Source: Cynocephalus volans
Lineage: Eukaryota > Chordata > Mammalia > Dermoptera > Cynocephalidae
Assembly (NCBI RefSeq): GCF_027409185.1
Contig: NC_084466.1
Location: 73,390,501-73,454,500, forward strand
Length of the DNA stretch: 64,000 nt
Reading direction: 5' to 3'
Below the pieces are notes generated by a model. That model made no database searches. It had not been told where the DNA came from and was given only the letters and a program-made list of their open reading frames with translations. Shown in pieces: positions 12,711 through 24,934 of the stretch. Both the position numbers and the translations under genes were made by a program. Every line of letters starts with the position of its first letter. The first letter of the stretch is position 1.

Positions 12711-12727
12711 TCATGTCCTACAGTTCT

Positions 12728-13640
12728 GAGGAACATTTTTCAGTAATTTCTTTGGCAATCTCCTCTCTCCATTTTCTCTGTTCTCTCTTACAAACAGATG
12801 TGGAATCTCTTTACTAGTCTTATAATCTTATCTTCTCTATTCTTTTCTATTTTTGTTCTTTTGAGGAGATTTTCTCAGTTTTGTCATCTAGCCTCCTTTT
12901 GAAATTTTATTTCTGCTATCAGAATTTTAACTTCTTAGAACTCTTTTTTGTTTTTCAGTATTAAGTTTTTTAAAAACCCTATTCTTGTTTCATGACTACA
13001 GTATCTTCTACCACCTCTTCTAATGTCTCATTTAAAACTTTGACATTTTCTTCTTTCCCTACATTATTTCTGTTGCTTCCAGTGTTTTTCATGTTCCTTT
13101 TTATCACTAAAGTCTTTAAAGTACTAAAACACTCATCAGAAGCCATGTGCATGGGTAGAGCCTCAGATTGACTGGTAGATTTCACTACAGGTTGAATTGG
13201 CAGAGCCACGTGTGAGAAGGTCCCACCTGTCGTTATCTTTTGGGCTGGTCATTTTCATTGAAGTGGGATCCTTCAGTATCCTTCCTAGGACCTAAGAACC
13301 TGGCTGTCAGCATTCACAGAACTGAATGAGACAAAGGAAAGAGGAGAAGGAAAATTTCATACAGATGTCCAGTGAGTCCTGTTTGCAGCCCTAACTTCAT
13401 ACACTACATGTTTGAAGCCTCTGATTCCAGAGCCTGTCGGGGGCTCTGTGGCACCCATTAGCCCACTTCTGGGCTTCTCCCACTGCTGTTGTCCACTTTC
13501 GCTGGATACCACTTGTCCAGCTATTTACAACTTTCAATTTTTTTCTACTATCTTCTCCCCTCCTTGTTCTTGTTTGTTTATTCCACTATAGTTGGATTTA
13601 ATTTTAGTGGCATTTCAGGTATCAGCTGTGTTCAACGGGG
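12728..13640 (-). repeat. Old L1 fragment, antisense (right part, interrupted)
   Basis: This continues the fragment at 10,960-11,335 on the far side of the younger L1. It resembles antisense L1M ORF1/5' region sequence (CT-rich, 'ttctgctatcagaatttt'). The right border is uncertain. Confidence 0.45.
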
Positions 13641-15345
13641 TCTCAGAACAAAGGACTCTGTTCTTCGGGAATGTATCTGTTAGTGAGGAAACAGCTATAC
13701 CAGGAACTGAGTAAGGCAACATGGTGGTTCTGCCCAACCTACATTTGCAAAAACAAATGAAGGCATCTTAGCTGGAGAATAACCCTTACACTGCTTCTCT
13801 CTGATAGCATAAGGCTCTAGCCGGAAGTACTTGGTATTTTCATTAAAATGTTTGCTTTGGTAACAGATTGGGCACTTATGTTGTTTTGTGTCTGATAAGT
13901 CATAACTATGTATTGATATCCTTACAAAACATTCAGTAATCTTGTTCAGGTTATTGAATGTCACTAGAACTAAATCAGCCCACTAACTAATATTTTATTT
14001 TTGTGTTAAAAGAGAAAGTTAAGGATTAATCACCAGACCTAATATTGAAATTACTTCCTTCTTTCATGATTTTTATTACAATTCTAGGTAACAGAAATTA
14101 ACAGGTTTTATGTAGTCCTTTCAAAAACACAAAGAACTCACTTTTGTAGATGGTTGTTTCATCTTAATTAAATATTTTATTAGGATAAGTAAAAGCATTA
14201 TTTTAAAATATAGTTTTCATATTGAATTAGTCAGATAGTTAGAATTTAAACTAGTTGCATAATGGATGATGATAGTATTGTGGCCAAGAAAAAAACAAAG
14301 AAACAAAACTCCCAAATTCAAATTGTCTGGAATCAGAAGAATCAGATATAAGTGGGTAATAGACATTTTCTTGTCTGTGCTAATTAATGTCTTAAAACCA
14401 TGCCCTGGAAGTTTGAGCTGTGCTCTATGCAGCCCAGAAAATGGAGGCTTTATGGCACAGGGACAAAAGAAAAACAGTGAAGGAGACAGTTACAAAGAGT
14501 ATGAATAAGGCTTAACAGGTAGTGGTACTTCTCTTCCTGAACTTAATGCCAGCGGAAGAAAGTAGCTGGTTCAGAGAAATTTTATAAGCAGAATCCAGAC
14601 AAACTTCTGAGTCAGGAGTAAAAACTTTTAGGAAAGCAGATTTGACCTAAAACAAGGGGCCATCTGAAGAGGAACTTTAAGAAAGACCCTTATGGTTAGA
14701 AGGAAGCATAAACTGGGGTTTCAGACTAGAAATAGTCTTAACAGTGTATGTTAGGACAAGTAGCAAGACAGTACAAGCGTACTTCAAAAAGTTTGTGCCA
14801 GTACTGCAATGTCCAGGATATCACAGGAAGGAAAAAAGGAAAAGGCCCTAGGGATACTGTATTAGAAAAGAAACCTTGATCCTTTGGTGGTAGAAGAAAA
14901 TAATCAAGCACCTCTAAAGTGATCTACAGCATTCTCTCCTAGAGCTTCTCAGAGTTCTATCAGGTCTCTGAACCAGTTGAAAATGCTATCAGTTCTGTAC
15001 CTTGAGCTAGTTAAGTTTGGGATCGAAAAACATCAATCTTGAAAATTTATAGAATTAAATTTTCTCTTGGAGCCTAAGAGGCTATTTTCACATCTGAGAG
15101 TTTCTGTGTTATGATGGAGATACAGTATTTCTCATTTAAATGTTATACAGTGACATACTAAATTATCTTATTTGCCTTGAAGCTTCTAAATTACTCAGAT
15201 CATATTTGACCTTCTGTGATTTGACCTTCAGTTTTATAGTATAAGCTTCACATTTGTCATGAAAACTTCTTCAAAACATGCCAAGGTAGAGATTTAATTA
15301 TGTTCTATTTGTCTTTTTAAAAATAAATAATAAATTTTCTATTTC
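13640..15345. other. ALG5 intron, mostly unassigned
   Basis: No exon or RNA gene is supported. A half copy of the small inverted-repeat transposon described at 51.4 kb begins at 14,774. Otherwise this is AT-rich unassigned sequence leading into the branchpoint and polypyrimidine region of the exon at 15,348. Confidence 0.5.
14774..14800 (+). mobile_element. Half copy (one terminal repeat) of TA-flanked MITE
   Basis: The sequence CAAGCGTACTTCAAAAAG preceded by TA matches the terminal inverted repeat of the elements at 24,862 and 51,358. No matching right end follows within the next 100 bases, so the copy is truncated or the match is to one end only. Confidence 0.55.
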
Positions 15346-15347
15346 AG

Positions 15348-15433
15348 GGCATTTGATGTAGAACTGCTCTACATAGCACAGTTCTTTAAAATTCCAATAG
15401 CAGAAGTTGCTGTCAACTGGACTGAAATCGAAG
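15348..15433 (+). CDS. ALG5: ALG5 coding exon (residues ~258-287)
   Basis: This 86-base exon supplies the last base of the split Trp codon, then 28 codons (AFDVELLYIAQFF...VNWTEIE) and the first base of a Gly codon. It belongs to the C-terminal part of the catalytic domain. The acceptor is ATTTCAG and the donor AAG|GTGAGT. Both junction phases fit the neighbouring exons exactly, so the four exons form one open frame. The segment IPIAEVAVNW follows the family pattern in which a buried strand precedes a conserved Trp. Confidence 0.97.
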
Positions 15434-16865
15434 GTGAGTATATTATTTATTCTACAGCTGATCTTTAGTCAGATAAGCAGGGAGACGTCAGACAATACAG
15501 TTGTCTAATAAAGTCATCTGGCTTTAATAGTCTCCCCTCGCCCCTCATCAGGACCTTCTCAGCTGTCTTGACTCAGAGAGGCTAATCCCCTCCATCTTGC
15601 TGCCTACTATAGTTTTTCATTCTCTTCTTGGGGTCTTCAGTAGGCCTACGACCTTGGCCAAAAAACTTCAGTAAAACTTCCTACAATAGAAAAGGTCATG
15701 GTGATCTGAGGTTAGAAGCAAGGTTGATAGTCTCTTGAGATAAACTTTATAGTTTGCATCACCATTTTTTTAGTATTATATTACTTGATTACTCAGTAGA
15801 TATGGAGAAACTACATACACTATGCAAAGTTAAATAAGAAATTATAGTATTGTTACTCCAAATGTCCACAGTTTATTCAGAAGCATTTTTTAACTGTTAT
15901 CTGTGTCTGTTCATATATCCAAAAATGTAAAGATCTCTAAAATATAATTTGACATCTATCATAAATCTTAATTCCTGTTCAGAAAAGCTTAGATAGCTCT
16001 GGCTGTATGGAATTTAAAATATGTTCTAATTTTCTTCTTTGCTTACCTTAGAATGAACCTAAGTTTATTAATGGTATGGGAGCAGTTAACATAATCAAGT
16101 AGAGACTTTTTCAAAGTCCACCTCTCCCCCAGTCATTGGTGCACTAAGCCATATTGCTCTGTGGCCTCAGATGTTTAAGGACAGAAAAAGGTTAAAAATC
16201 AGTCTCAAGATTATACAAACTACATAGTCTACAGTGAATTCAGACCTCCTGGTGTCTTGCTGAATCAAACTGAGTTTACAGGAACTTAACTCTTCTCCAC
16301 AGTAGCGGGCTAGAATCAGAGGAGACTGGGAAGCAAGTAAAATTGCTTAGCTCGATTTATCTGTCTGTGCTGATCTGTGCCCAACACAGACTCAGTGGGA
16401 AGGTGAAGTGGGAAAAGTAGAAAGCCTGCTTCGTGTTTATGTCATTTGCTCATTTGCATTACAGAGTTGTATCCTAATAGGAACTGTAGGTAGGTACCTC
16501 AACTTCCTAATTTGTGGAATGAAGATAGTATGTGTCCCCTGATTAAGAATATAGGAGAAGACTGATGTCTACACAATGCTTTTGTGGTAATATTTTCAGA
16601 AAAAAGCAGTTATATAAATTTAGAGCAGTAAAAAATTCTTCTTTGAGGATAAAGTTTAATTACAATGGTAATGAAATTTTAAACCTTCTTCCTGATAGAT
16701 CTTCATTTATCTGAAGGTATAGTACAAGTAACGGCTATAAGAATCTGCAGTGATTTGTGGATCAGACATTTAATTAGGCTGGTATTCCTGTGTAGCCCGA
16801 GACAAAGAGGTCTGGACAAAATTGTCTTAAGTCTGATCATAGGCTTTATTTCTCACCATTAAGAC
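15434..16865. other. ALG5 intron without recognised features
   Basis: This is the left part of the last ALG5 intron. I found no exon, RNA gene or confident repeat. Confidence 0.4.
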
Positions 16866-16875
16866 TGGATTCACT

Positions 16876-16977
16876 GGCTGGTTGATTAGCTCAGTTGGTT
16901 AGAGCATGGTGCTGATAACACCAAGGTCCAGGGTTTGAGCCCTGTACCAGCCAGCCATCAAAAAAAAAAAAAAAAAA
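16876..16977 (+). mobile_element. tRNA-Ile-like monomeric SINE
   Basis: The whole element is one tRNA-like unit plus poly-A. It begins GGCTGGTTGATTAGCTCAG, has the anticodon-arm sequence GCTGATAACACC and a B-box-like GGTTTGAGCCC, and ends CCAGCCAGCC before A19. An imperfect TGGATTCA duplication flanks it (16866-16873 and 16979-16986). It lies in the last ALG5 intron, in sense orientation. Confidence 0.88.
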
Positions 16978-17379
16978 TTGGATTCATGTGTAAAAATAAT
17001 CATATTTATCTGTTATGCTTTATTTTTAGTTTTTTTGTGTAATTATTATTTTTCATTAAGCAGCACTCAGTGAGTAGTTTTTGTATTAGGTATTCCTAGA
17101 ACTTTCACCAAATACAGCCCCTCTTTTCCTATAGTGGGCCATCTGAAATTTTCAGTTTAGATCCTCCCAAGTTTCATTTCACTTCAAGATGTTTTGTTTT
17201 TAGAGGAAACCACTCCAGCTTTGAAATTTTTAAATTTTTTTTGCCCATGATTTAAGTAAAATTAAGGTGCTAGAAGCTTAAAACGATCATGTAGACTGAC
17301 TTCTAAAATACAGTTTTAAACTGCCGTATTTTCTCCTGAGTTTCTAAGTTAATTTATTTTAATTATTTTTAAATTGCAG

Positions 17380-17495
17380 GTTCTAAATTAGTTCCATTTT
17401 GGAGCTGGCTACAAATGGGCAAGGACCTGCTCTTTATACGACTTCGATATTTGACTGGTGCCTGGAGGCTTCAGCCAACTAGGAAAATGAATTAG
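17380..17495 (+). CDS. ALG5: ALG5 terminal coding exon with stop codon
   Basis: The coding part completes the split Gly codon, encodes 37 further residues (SKLVPFWSWLQ...TRKMN) and ends in TAG at 17493-17495. The acceptor is AAATTGCAG. The C-terminus Arg-Lys-Met-Asn has basic residues at -4 and -3, which resembles a cytosolic di-basic ER retrieval tail; that reading is inference. From memory human ALG5 ends ...RLEQTRKMN, while this copy has QP at the EQ position. The reading frame is intact to the stop, so the gene looks functional. Confidence 0.97.
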
Positions 17496-17600
17496 GTTGT
17501 TTGCAGTCTTTGATTGTATTCTTATACAACAGTGTCACATTATTTCATTTGGAATTAAAATCTTAAATAAAGCTGGAATAAACCTATTGTCACTGTCTGC
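17496..17600 (+). terminator. ALG5: ALG5 3' UTR with two polyadenylation signals
   Basis: A short 3' UTR follows the stop codon. Two canonical AATAAA hexamers stand at 17566-17571 and 17577-17582. Cleavage is expected 10-30 bases after them, near 17,590-17,610. A T-rich, GT-containing stretch lies further downstream. The exact cleavage site cannot be read from sequence. Confidence 0.8.
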
Positions 17601-18285
17601 CTTTTGATAATTTTAAAGAATTAAATGCCATAAGTAAAAATTTATATACCTCTTTTGGACAAAAGTGGATTTTTTAAAAGGTGTTTGTAACGAAAGTCAG
17701 ATTTTCTTTGGCTTTAGCAATTTTGTTTATTTTGGTTAATTATTGTTATGATTCTAAAAAATAATTTTTAAACAGAAGTCAGAAGAAATTATTCTTACTC
17801 TAATGTGCCTGCATAATTCTTATGAACTGAAATACAAACCAGTCATGTTTTCAGAGATTTAAAAATAAAGTTAGTATATAAGTTTAAATATACACAAACT
17901 TATCCATATCAAAGAAACCCATATTTCATGAAACTCTTAAGAAGTTATATGTTAAAGGCAAAAATATACGGTCAGTCACAAAGGTATCCATTTCCTTACA
18001 CAGCCTTATCTGTCTCCTTCCTAATTTTATTTATGTATACTGTACTCACTCTCTTATCTCCTGCAGCCCTTCCCTGTTGAGTTCATGTTATTTGGAAATT
18101 CTTTATTAAGAAAAGAATTTAAGTTTTTTGATAGAAATAAATGTATTTACTTAGTGACATCAGAAGCCTGTGTCTTTGAGATACTGTAAAGACTAACAGC
18201 AATTGTAAAATAATGAACCTCAAAAATTCAGAATTAGATTGTTTCTGATATCTTAGGGAAACAAACTAACAATAGTTATGATAAT
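17600..18285. other. Intergenic sequence downstream of ALG5
   Basis: This is AT-rich sequence after the ALG5 poly-A signals with no feature that I can support. Confidence 0.4.
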
Positions 18286-18289
18286 AACA

Positions 18290-18510
18290 CCTAACATTTA
18301 TTGAGTGCTTACTGTATGCCAGCCATTGTTGTAAGCACTTGATATATGACTCATCAAACCTTTACAGGAGAAGAAAAAACTGAGGCACAAAGAGGTTACT
18401 TGTCCAAGGTCGCACAGTTAGGAAATAACGGAGTCATGATTCTAACCCAAGCGGTCTGGATCCAGAGCCTACACTCTTTAATGACTATACTTCAGTTTCT
18501 GAAGGTATGG
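18290..18510 (-). repeat. MIR SINE, antisense
   Basis: It shows the antisense MIR pattern in order: 'gagtgcttactgtatgcca', 'ctgaggcacaaagaggtta', 'aaggtcgcacagttagg' and 'gattctaaccca'. Confidence 0.9.
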
Positions 18511-18649
18511 AAATTGGGGATCATATAATTAGAAAGTTTCAGAAGTACATTAAGTAAAACATTTTAAAGACAAAACTTAAAGTGGAAAAGTAAATAAGGT
18601 GGAAATGACTCCTCTCCAGTAGTTTGAACAACAGTGAAAATATCACCTC

Positions 18650-18770
18650 TGCAGTAGACAATAAGCTCATTGAAAACAGAAGCCATTTCTTACTCAAATT
18701 AGTATCCCCAGCACAGTGCTTAGCATATAGTAAACACTTAATAATGATTAAGTGAATAAACAAACTTTAT
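18650..18770 (+). repeat. LINE L2 3' end, sense
   Basis: It has the L2 terminal pattern 'aataagctcattgaaaac ... tccccagcacagtgcttagc ... tagtaaacacttaataa'. Confidence 0.75.
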
Positions 18771-19224
18771 TTACTGCCAGATATTGTGAGCATTTAAGTC
18801 GCTTAAGTGAACAGAGCAAAGAAAAGCTGATGCAAGTAGAAATGATAGAAAGCAAACAGAAGAAAACACCATGAGCATTTACAAGAATTTAAAGTATAAC
18901 CCTTGAGCCAAAAATAAAATCTTTAGCGAAACTGTAATAAGGCAGTGAAATAATTTTTTATTGCTGTTTCTAAGCTAGTGATAAAAATGCATATTTGAAG
19001 CACAATAGGAATTTCGAGGGAAAATGTCAGTACTTTTTATGTAGTTCATCCATGAACATCTTTAAGAATGGTTTCCAATATCCTTGATGCCAACTTACCT
19101 TTCTAAGCACAGAGTCATCTAAGCTCACAGTATAGAATCTGAGGCAATTTGAAAGAAGAGGTAGTTTAACTTGTTTATTTGCATAGCCTGCTAACAAACA
19201 ATAACAAGCAGCAATAGAAATATT

Positions 19225-19390
19225 GAAAATATCAGCTACTATCCTTTTAGGATGTGTGAGGAACTGTGATAGACATTTTATATGAATGATACAGTTTAAT
19301 GTGATCAACTCCGTCATGCAGGTATAATGACCCACATTTCACAAATGAAGAAGTAAATTGTTCAAGATCATACAACTAGGCAATAGTTGT
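19225..19390 (-). repeat. MIR SINE fragment, antisense
   Basis: 'cccacatttcacaaatgaag' followed by 'ttgttcaagatcatacaact' fits a diverged antisense MIR. Confidence 0.65.
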
Positions 19391-19399
19391 GCTTCTACT

Positions 19400-20590
19400 G
19401 AAAAAATAGAAAACAGAGAAGCATAGGCATGATTAAGATAGAGTGTAATCTCATTACAGACAACTTGACCAGAATTTTTCTACCTTCTGATTTGTTCTTA
19501 TAGAATATTTATATATGGAGTTTATTTGACTTGCGATCATATCTGGACCATAATGTTAGTTGACATTTGTAATTCTCTATCTCCACATAGTTATGTACTT
19601 CTGCCATTCATAGTTGATTCTCCAGTTCTATTTTCCATTTTCTTTATTCAGTTATAATTAATTTCCTTAAGAGCAGAACCTTGCGTTTTATTTTATTTGT
19701 GTATCTCAATAGCATCCTAAATTGTGATTGTTCAATAAAGGTTTCCCAAGTGGTTAGGTAATGCTACCATTTCATTTGTCAAAAAAATAATAATAATAAT
19801 TATGTGAATGAGGTTATCCATTTTCTTGACAGCTAAATCTCCTGTAGAAGCAGTCTAGTGGCTTGCTGTTTTTGTGCAATCTCAGAAGCATCAAATCTGC
19901 AAATTGATGGTTTTATTTTGTTAATCCAATAAGAGACTCTTAAGAAGTGATACATTTGTAATTCACTGATTTTGAAGTAAAACCCCAGTTAATATTTTGG
20001 TCACAATACACAATGCTTTTTTCTAGATTTGATCCCATCTAGGACTGAGGGCCAAAAAAGGACAGAAGGACAGCAGTGGTCCTTACCTGAGTAGTATCAC
20101 ATTGTAACTCAGAAATACTCCTGGGAAAATGAGAGTATAGATACTGTATGTCTGACTGGTGAATATCTACAGTAACAAGATGTACATGTGGAGGGCAGGT
20201 GACTTATCACTGCAGCTCATTCTACTGTCATAGCAGGGACAGTAAAACCGAGGCCCCAAGAGCCATTTTGACCACAAAACTCACCCTAGCTATCCAGTGG
20301 TGTGAATTTTTTCAAATCTTCCAAAATAAAATTGTCAGGAAAGTAGAAGTCCTTAATGTAACTATGCATACACTGTCAAGTGTAAATCCTTCATTCCATC
20401 ATTCACCAGGTAAGTACGTACTGAGTGCCTGGGAGTCCTACATTTAAAAGGTGTGTGCCCTCAAGTCTTGTATTTAGAAAAGAAAATGTTAAACATTTAG
20501 ATAGCAATGTGTTTTCCTGTTCAGCACGAGCAGCGTAAGGCAACAAGTGGATACGCCATTTCCCATTTTCATTGTGTAGAAAGCTCTACT
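19400..20590. other. Intergenic sequence, nothing assigned
   Basis: I see no gene or clear repeat here. The 82-codon ORF at 20,199-20,447 has no recognisable similarity and is treated as chance. Confidence 0.4.
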
Positions 20591-20596
20591 GCAAAG

Positions 20597-20995
20597 ATGG
20601 TCAGTGTACCTAATACCTGAAGAACTTTTTGTAAGAAATATGGCAAGCATCAGCCTCACAAAGTTTAAGAAGGGCAAGGATTCCCAGTATGCCCAGGGAA
20701 AGAGGTTCTAGAACCAGCAGGAAAGTGGCTCTGGTGGGCAAATCAAGCCAATTTTCCTGAAGAAGGCTAAAACCACAAAGAAGATTGTGCTAAGGCTTGA
20801 ATGCTTTGAACCTAACTCTAGATCCAAGAGGAAGCTGGTCATTAACAGATGCAAGCATTTTGAACTGGGAGGAGATAAGAGAAAGGGCCAAGTGATCCAG
20901 TTCTAAACTTTGGGATTTTTTTGTTATTGTTGTTCTTTTAATTTTAAGGGGAAAATGCTGAAGTTATGGAAAAATTACCTGTAGGAAAATAAATA
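20597..20995 (+). pseudogene. RPL36A/RPL36AL processed pseudogene (ribosomal protein eL42)
   Basis: This is an intronless copy of the mRNA for large-subunit ribosomal protein L36a (eL42). From the ATG at 20597, MVSVPNT then stop, then RTFCKKYGKHQPHKV, matches the N-terminus. After small deletions the frame returns with [18 protein letters not shown] and [19 protein letters not shown] before TAA at 20904-20906. The start-to-stop length is 310 bases against 321 for an intact 106-codon gene. It has in-frame stops (TGA at codon 8, TAA after HKV), a frame-shifting deletion after codon 23, scrambled codons around the RRYDRKQ region and one lost Lys codon. A 3' UTR remnant with AATAAA at 20988-20993 follows. 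It is non-functional, and whether the parent is RPL36A or RPL36AL is undecided. Confidence 0.93.
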
Positions 20996-23900
20996 CTGAT
21001 AAATGATATTCTTACTCAAGTACACAAATAAATACAATGCAAGTAATATAAGATCAAGAAGCCAGATATGTTCTTAGGAAGGATGGATATTTACAGTCCA
21101 AACTTAAGGAAATTTTCCCTAAATTGTATCTCTATGGATGTCTCCAAGCACAGTGCACAACTTCAATGAAAGTAGAATCACCTCTGTGTGGGAAGAGAGT
21201 TTATAACCTGTCAGTTCTTTTTGGTCTTCTCAAATAGAACAGCAATCCTATTCATTTATATTTTTCACTGTATTCCTTGATATCTATAGAAATATTTTCT
21301 CAGAAATTTTAGTGAAAGGACCAGCTGAGTCAGGATAATTATGCAATGACCAAAAAAAGCAAAGAAACGTCTTTGGCTTCTGGGAGATGAAGTTGTACTT
21401 TTCCTTATTCCTCCTGCTAAGTGCAACTAAAAATGCCAGACATTATATACACAACAAATATACTCTGAAAAGGGGAAGAACAGGGCAGACCAGCTAGTGA
21501 TCTTGAGACCCAGTGGACAACACAGAGGTAAATTCCTTGGATTTTCCTTTTGTCTCATATATTCCACACTTGGAGCCAATGCCAGAAACCTAGAAATGCC
21601 AATGGGCACAGACCAAAAAAAAAAAAAAAAAAAGCCTGTCTTGTCAAAGGACCAAGAAAGGCACAGGCTAGCAAGACAGAAAACCTTTAGACAAAAACTG
21701 CTCTTCTCCAATCAAACATTACTGGAAAATTGTGGCCGCACCCCCACTGATGCCAGCAAAGGTTGAGTGGGGAAACTAGACTTGTACCTTCATGAGGCTA
21801 TAATCAGGCACCCGAACACCCCTACCAGGGTGATACCAGAAAAGGCCAAGTAAGGAGTTAGACTTTCATCCCTACCAGCCAGTAATGAGTCCTCCATCCC
21901 TATGATATCAGTGGAGATCATCAGGGAAGTCTGGACTACAACCCCCACCCTGCAGGAACAAGGTGCTTCACTTCAGCCTTGTTCGAGTGGTATCAGAGTC
22001 AGCAGAGAGTCAGTCCTGTGTCAGAGTGGGCTGTGTTATCTCTGATGGCCCAGTGGTAATGAGGCCCCCCCACCATGTAGTAAGCCAGAACTCCCACCCC
22101 TGCCCAACAGGAATAAGCAGTCTTTCTTCACTTCAGTGTCAGTGGAGGCCAAGGGGGGAACCTGTATTTACACCTCCATCCAGCAATAACAAGGTAGTGC
22201 TTCCCTTTTCCCTGCCAGAGTGGTGTCAGAAAAAGCCAGCCAAAACATCACTAAAAATGTGCAGATTTCAAAAGAAAATCACTCATCAAACTAAGAACGA
22301 GAAAAATCTCAACTTGGATGAAAAAAGGCTATCAATTAGATGCCAACACCAAGATTACAGAGACGTTAAAATTATTTGACAAAGGTTTTAGAGCAGCCAT
22401 CTTACAAGTGTTTCAACATAAAAACATTCTTGAAACAAATGAAGAAAAATAGAAAGCCTCAGCAAAGAAATAGGAAGTCTCAGCAAATAAATAGAACATA
22501 TAAAGAAGAACTAAGTGGAAACTTCAGAACAGAAAAATAAAATAACTGAAACATAAAGCTAAGTAGAAGGGAGGGGACAGAGGGAAGAAACAGTGAATCA
22601 GAAGACAGAACAATCTGATCAACCAAAGAGAAAATTGAATTAATGAAAACAAACAAACAAACCCAGAGCCTCAGAAACCTGTGGGACTAAAAAAGATCTA
22701 ACATTTGTGTCATCAGAATCCCGGGAATGGCTGAAAAAGTACTTGAAGAAATAATGGCTGAAAACTTTCCAAACTTGGCAAGTGACATAACCTACAGGTT
22801 CAGATTCCTTACAGGATCAGCCCAAAGAAATCTATGCCAACACATCATACTTAAACTTCTGAAAACTAAAGACAAAAAATAAATCTTGAGAATAGCCAGA
22901 AAAAGATGACAGCATATCTGTAGGGGAAACCATTAGAATCACAGCGAATTTATTAACAGAAACCATGGAGGTCAGAAGGACATAGCATATTTTTCAAATG
23001 CTGAAAGAAAGGAATGATTAATGCAAACTCCTATACTCAGCCAAAAAAATCCTTCCAAAATAAAGGGAATATCAAAACATTCTCACATGAAACAAAGCTA
23101 AGAGATTTTGACCCATATACCTACCCTAAAACAATGGCTAAACAAAGTTCTCTAAACAGAAAAGAAACAATAAAAGAGGGAACCTTGGAACACCAGGAAG
23201 GAAGAAGCATATGGTAAGCAAAAATATGGGCAAATACAATAGACTTTCCTACTTCTCTTGAATTTTCAAAATTATGTTTGATGACAGAAGCAAAAATTAT
23301 AACACTGATGTAGTTCTAAATGTATATAGAGGAAATATAGAAGACAATTATATTATAAATGAAAGAGTATAAAAAGACAAAAACAGAGTTAAGGTTTTTA
23401 TACTTCCCTCCAAATGGTAAAAGTAGACTGTGATAAGTTATGTATAATTTAATACTTAGAAAAATCACTAAAAAAGCTATATAGATATATTCAAAAACAC
23501 TATATATAAACCAAAATGGAATTCTAAAAATTGTTCACATAACCACAGGATGGTGAAAAAGAAAACAGAGAAATGAAAAACAGAACAAATATAAAAACAA
23601 CAATGAAAAAGCCCTAACATAGCAATAATATTTTATGTAAATGTAACTGGTCTCAATTCAACAAATAAAAGAGATTAGCAGAGAGAATTTAAAAACATGA
23701 GCCAACTATTTGTTGTCTACAAGAAACTCACTACAAATATAACAATATGGACAGGTTGAAAATAAAAGACAGAAAAATATATCATATAAAGTTTAAACAA
23801 AGAAAGCAAGAGTGGCTACTACAATATCAGATAAGACATTCTTTAGGTCAAAGAAAATTATCAAACACAGAGAGGGACATTATACAATAATTTAAAAGAT

Positions 23901-24861
23901 TCAATTTACCAAGAAGACATAGAACTCTTGTAAGTGTATGCCCCAAACAACAGAGCTACAAAATATATGAAGCAAAAACTGACAAGTGCAAAGAAAAATA
24001 GACAAATTATAGTTGCAGAATTTAACATTGCTCTTTCTCTCTCAACAATTGATTTTTTAAAAAACACTAAACAGAAAATCAGCAACCATATAGAAAATAT
24101 TATCAACAGGCTCAAATAGACATTTATAGAAAATGCCACCCAACAACAGCAGAATACACATTCTTTTGAAGTGCCCATGGAACATATTTCAAGATATGTT
24201 CCTATAAAACAAATCTCAACAAATGTAAAAGGATTGAAATCATACAGAGTGTGGTCTCGAATCACGACAGAATCGAACTAGAAGTCAATAACAGAAATAT
24301 AACAGAAAAATCTCCATTCAAACACTTGAATCTAAACATCATACTTCTAAATAATCCATGGACTAAAGAGGACGACTCAAGGGAAACTTAAAACATATAT
24401 TGAACTGAATGAAAATAGAAATACAACATAAAAAAATTTGTGGAAAACAGTAAAAGTAGTACTGAGAGGAAATTTTGTAGCTCTAAGTGCATACATTAGA
24501 AAAGAGAAAAAGTCTCAAATCAATCATCTAAACCCCCACCTTAAGAACCTAGAAAAAGAACTAAATAAATCCAAAGCAAGCAGAAAAAAGAAATAATAAA
24601 GATAGGAAATCCAATTGAAATGCAGAAAAACCACAGAGAAAATCAACGAAACAAAGAGCTGGTTCTTAGACAATCCTCTGGTAAGACTGACAAAAAAAGT
24701 GGGAAGTCACAAATTATTGATATCAGGAATGAAACAGAAGGATATTACTACAGACCCTGCAGACATCAAAAAGATAATAAGGAAATACTACAAACAACTC
24801 TACACATACAAATTTGGCAAATTAGATGAAATAGACCGTTTCCTTGAAAAAACACTAACTA

Positions 24862-24934
24862 TAAGGGTACTTCAAAAAGCTCATGGAAAGATCTTTCAAT
24901 CATATTTTTCCCTGAACTGTTTGAAATATCCTTG
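24862..24934 (+). mobile_element. 73-bp TA-flanked MITE (Tc1/mariner-like ends)
   Basis: The left end TAAGGGTACTTCAAAAAG and the complement of the right end, CAAGGATATTTCAAACAG, are inverted repeats of each other. TA stands on both sides (24860-24861 and 24935-24936), the usual target duplication of Tc1/mariner elements. It interrupts the ORF2 remnant of the L1, so it inserted later than that L1. It has no coding capacity. Confidence 0.8.

Noticed and set aside
16876-16977. Possible tRNA-Ile gene
   Set aside because: The tRNA-like unit is followed by poly-A, flanked by a target duplication, has a mutated B box and recurs elsewhere in the window. It is a SINE.
21963-22379. 138-codon + strand ORF
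   Set aside because: It lies in the 5' UTR/ORF1 junction of the degraded L1 and matches no L1 protein region in frame.
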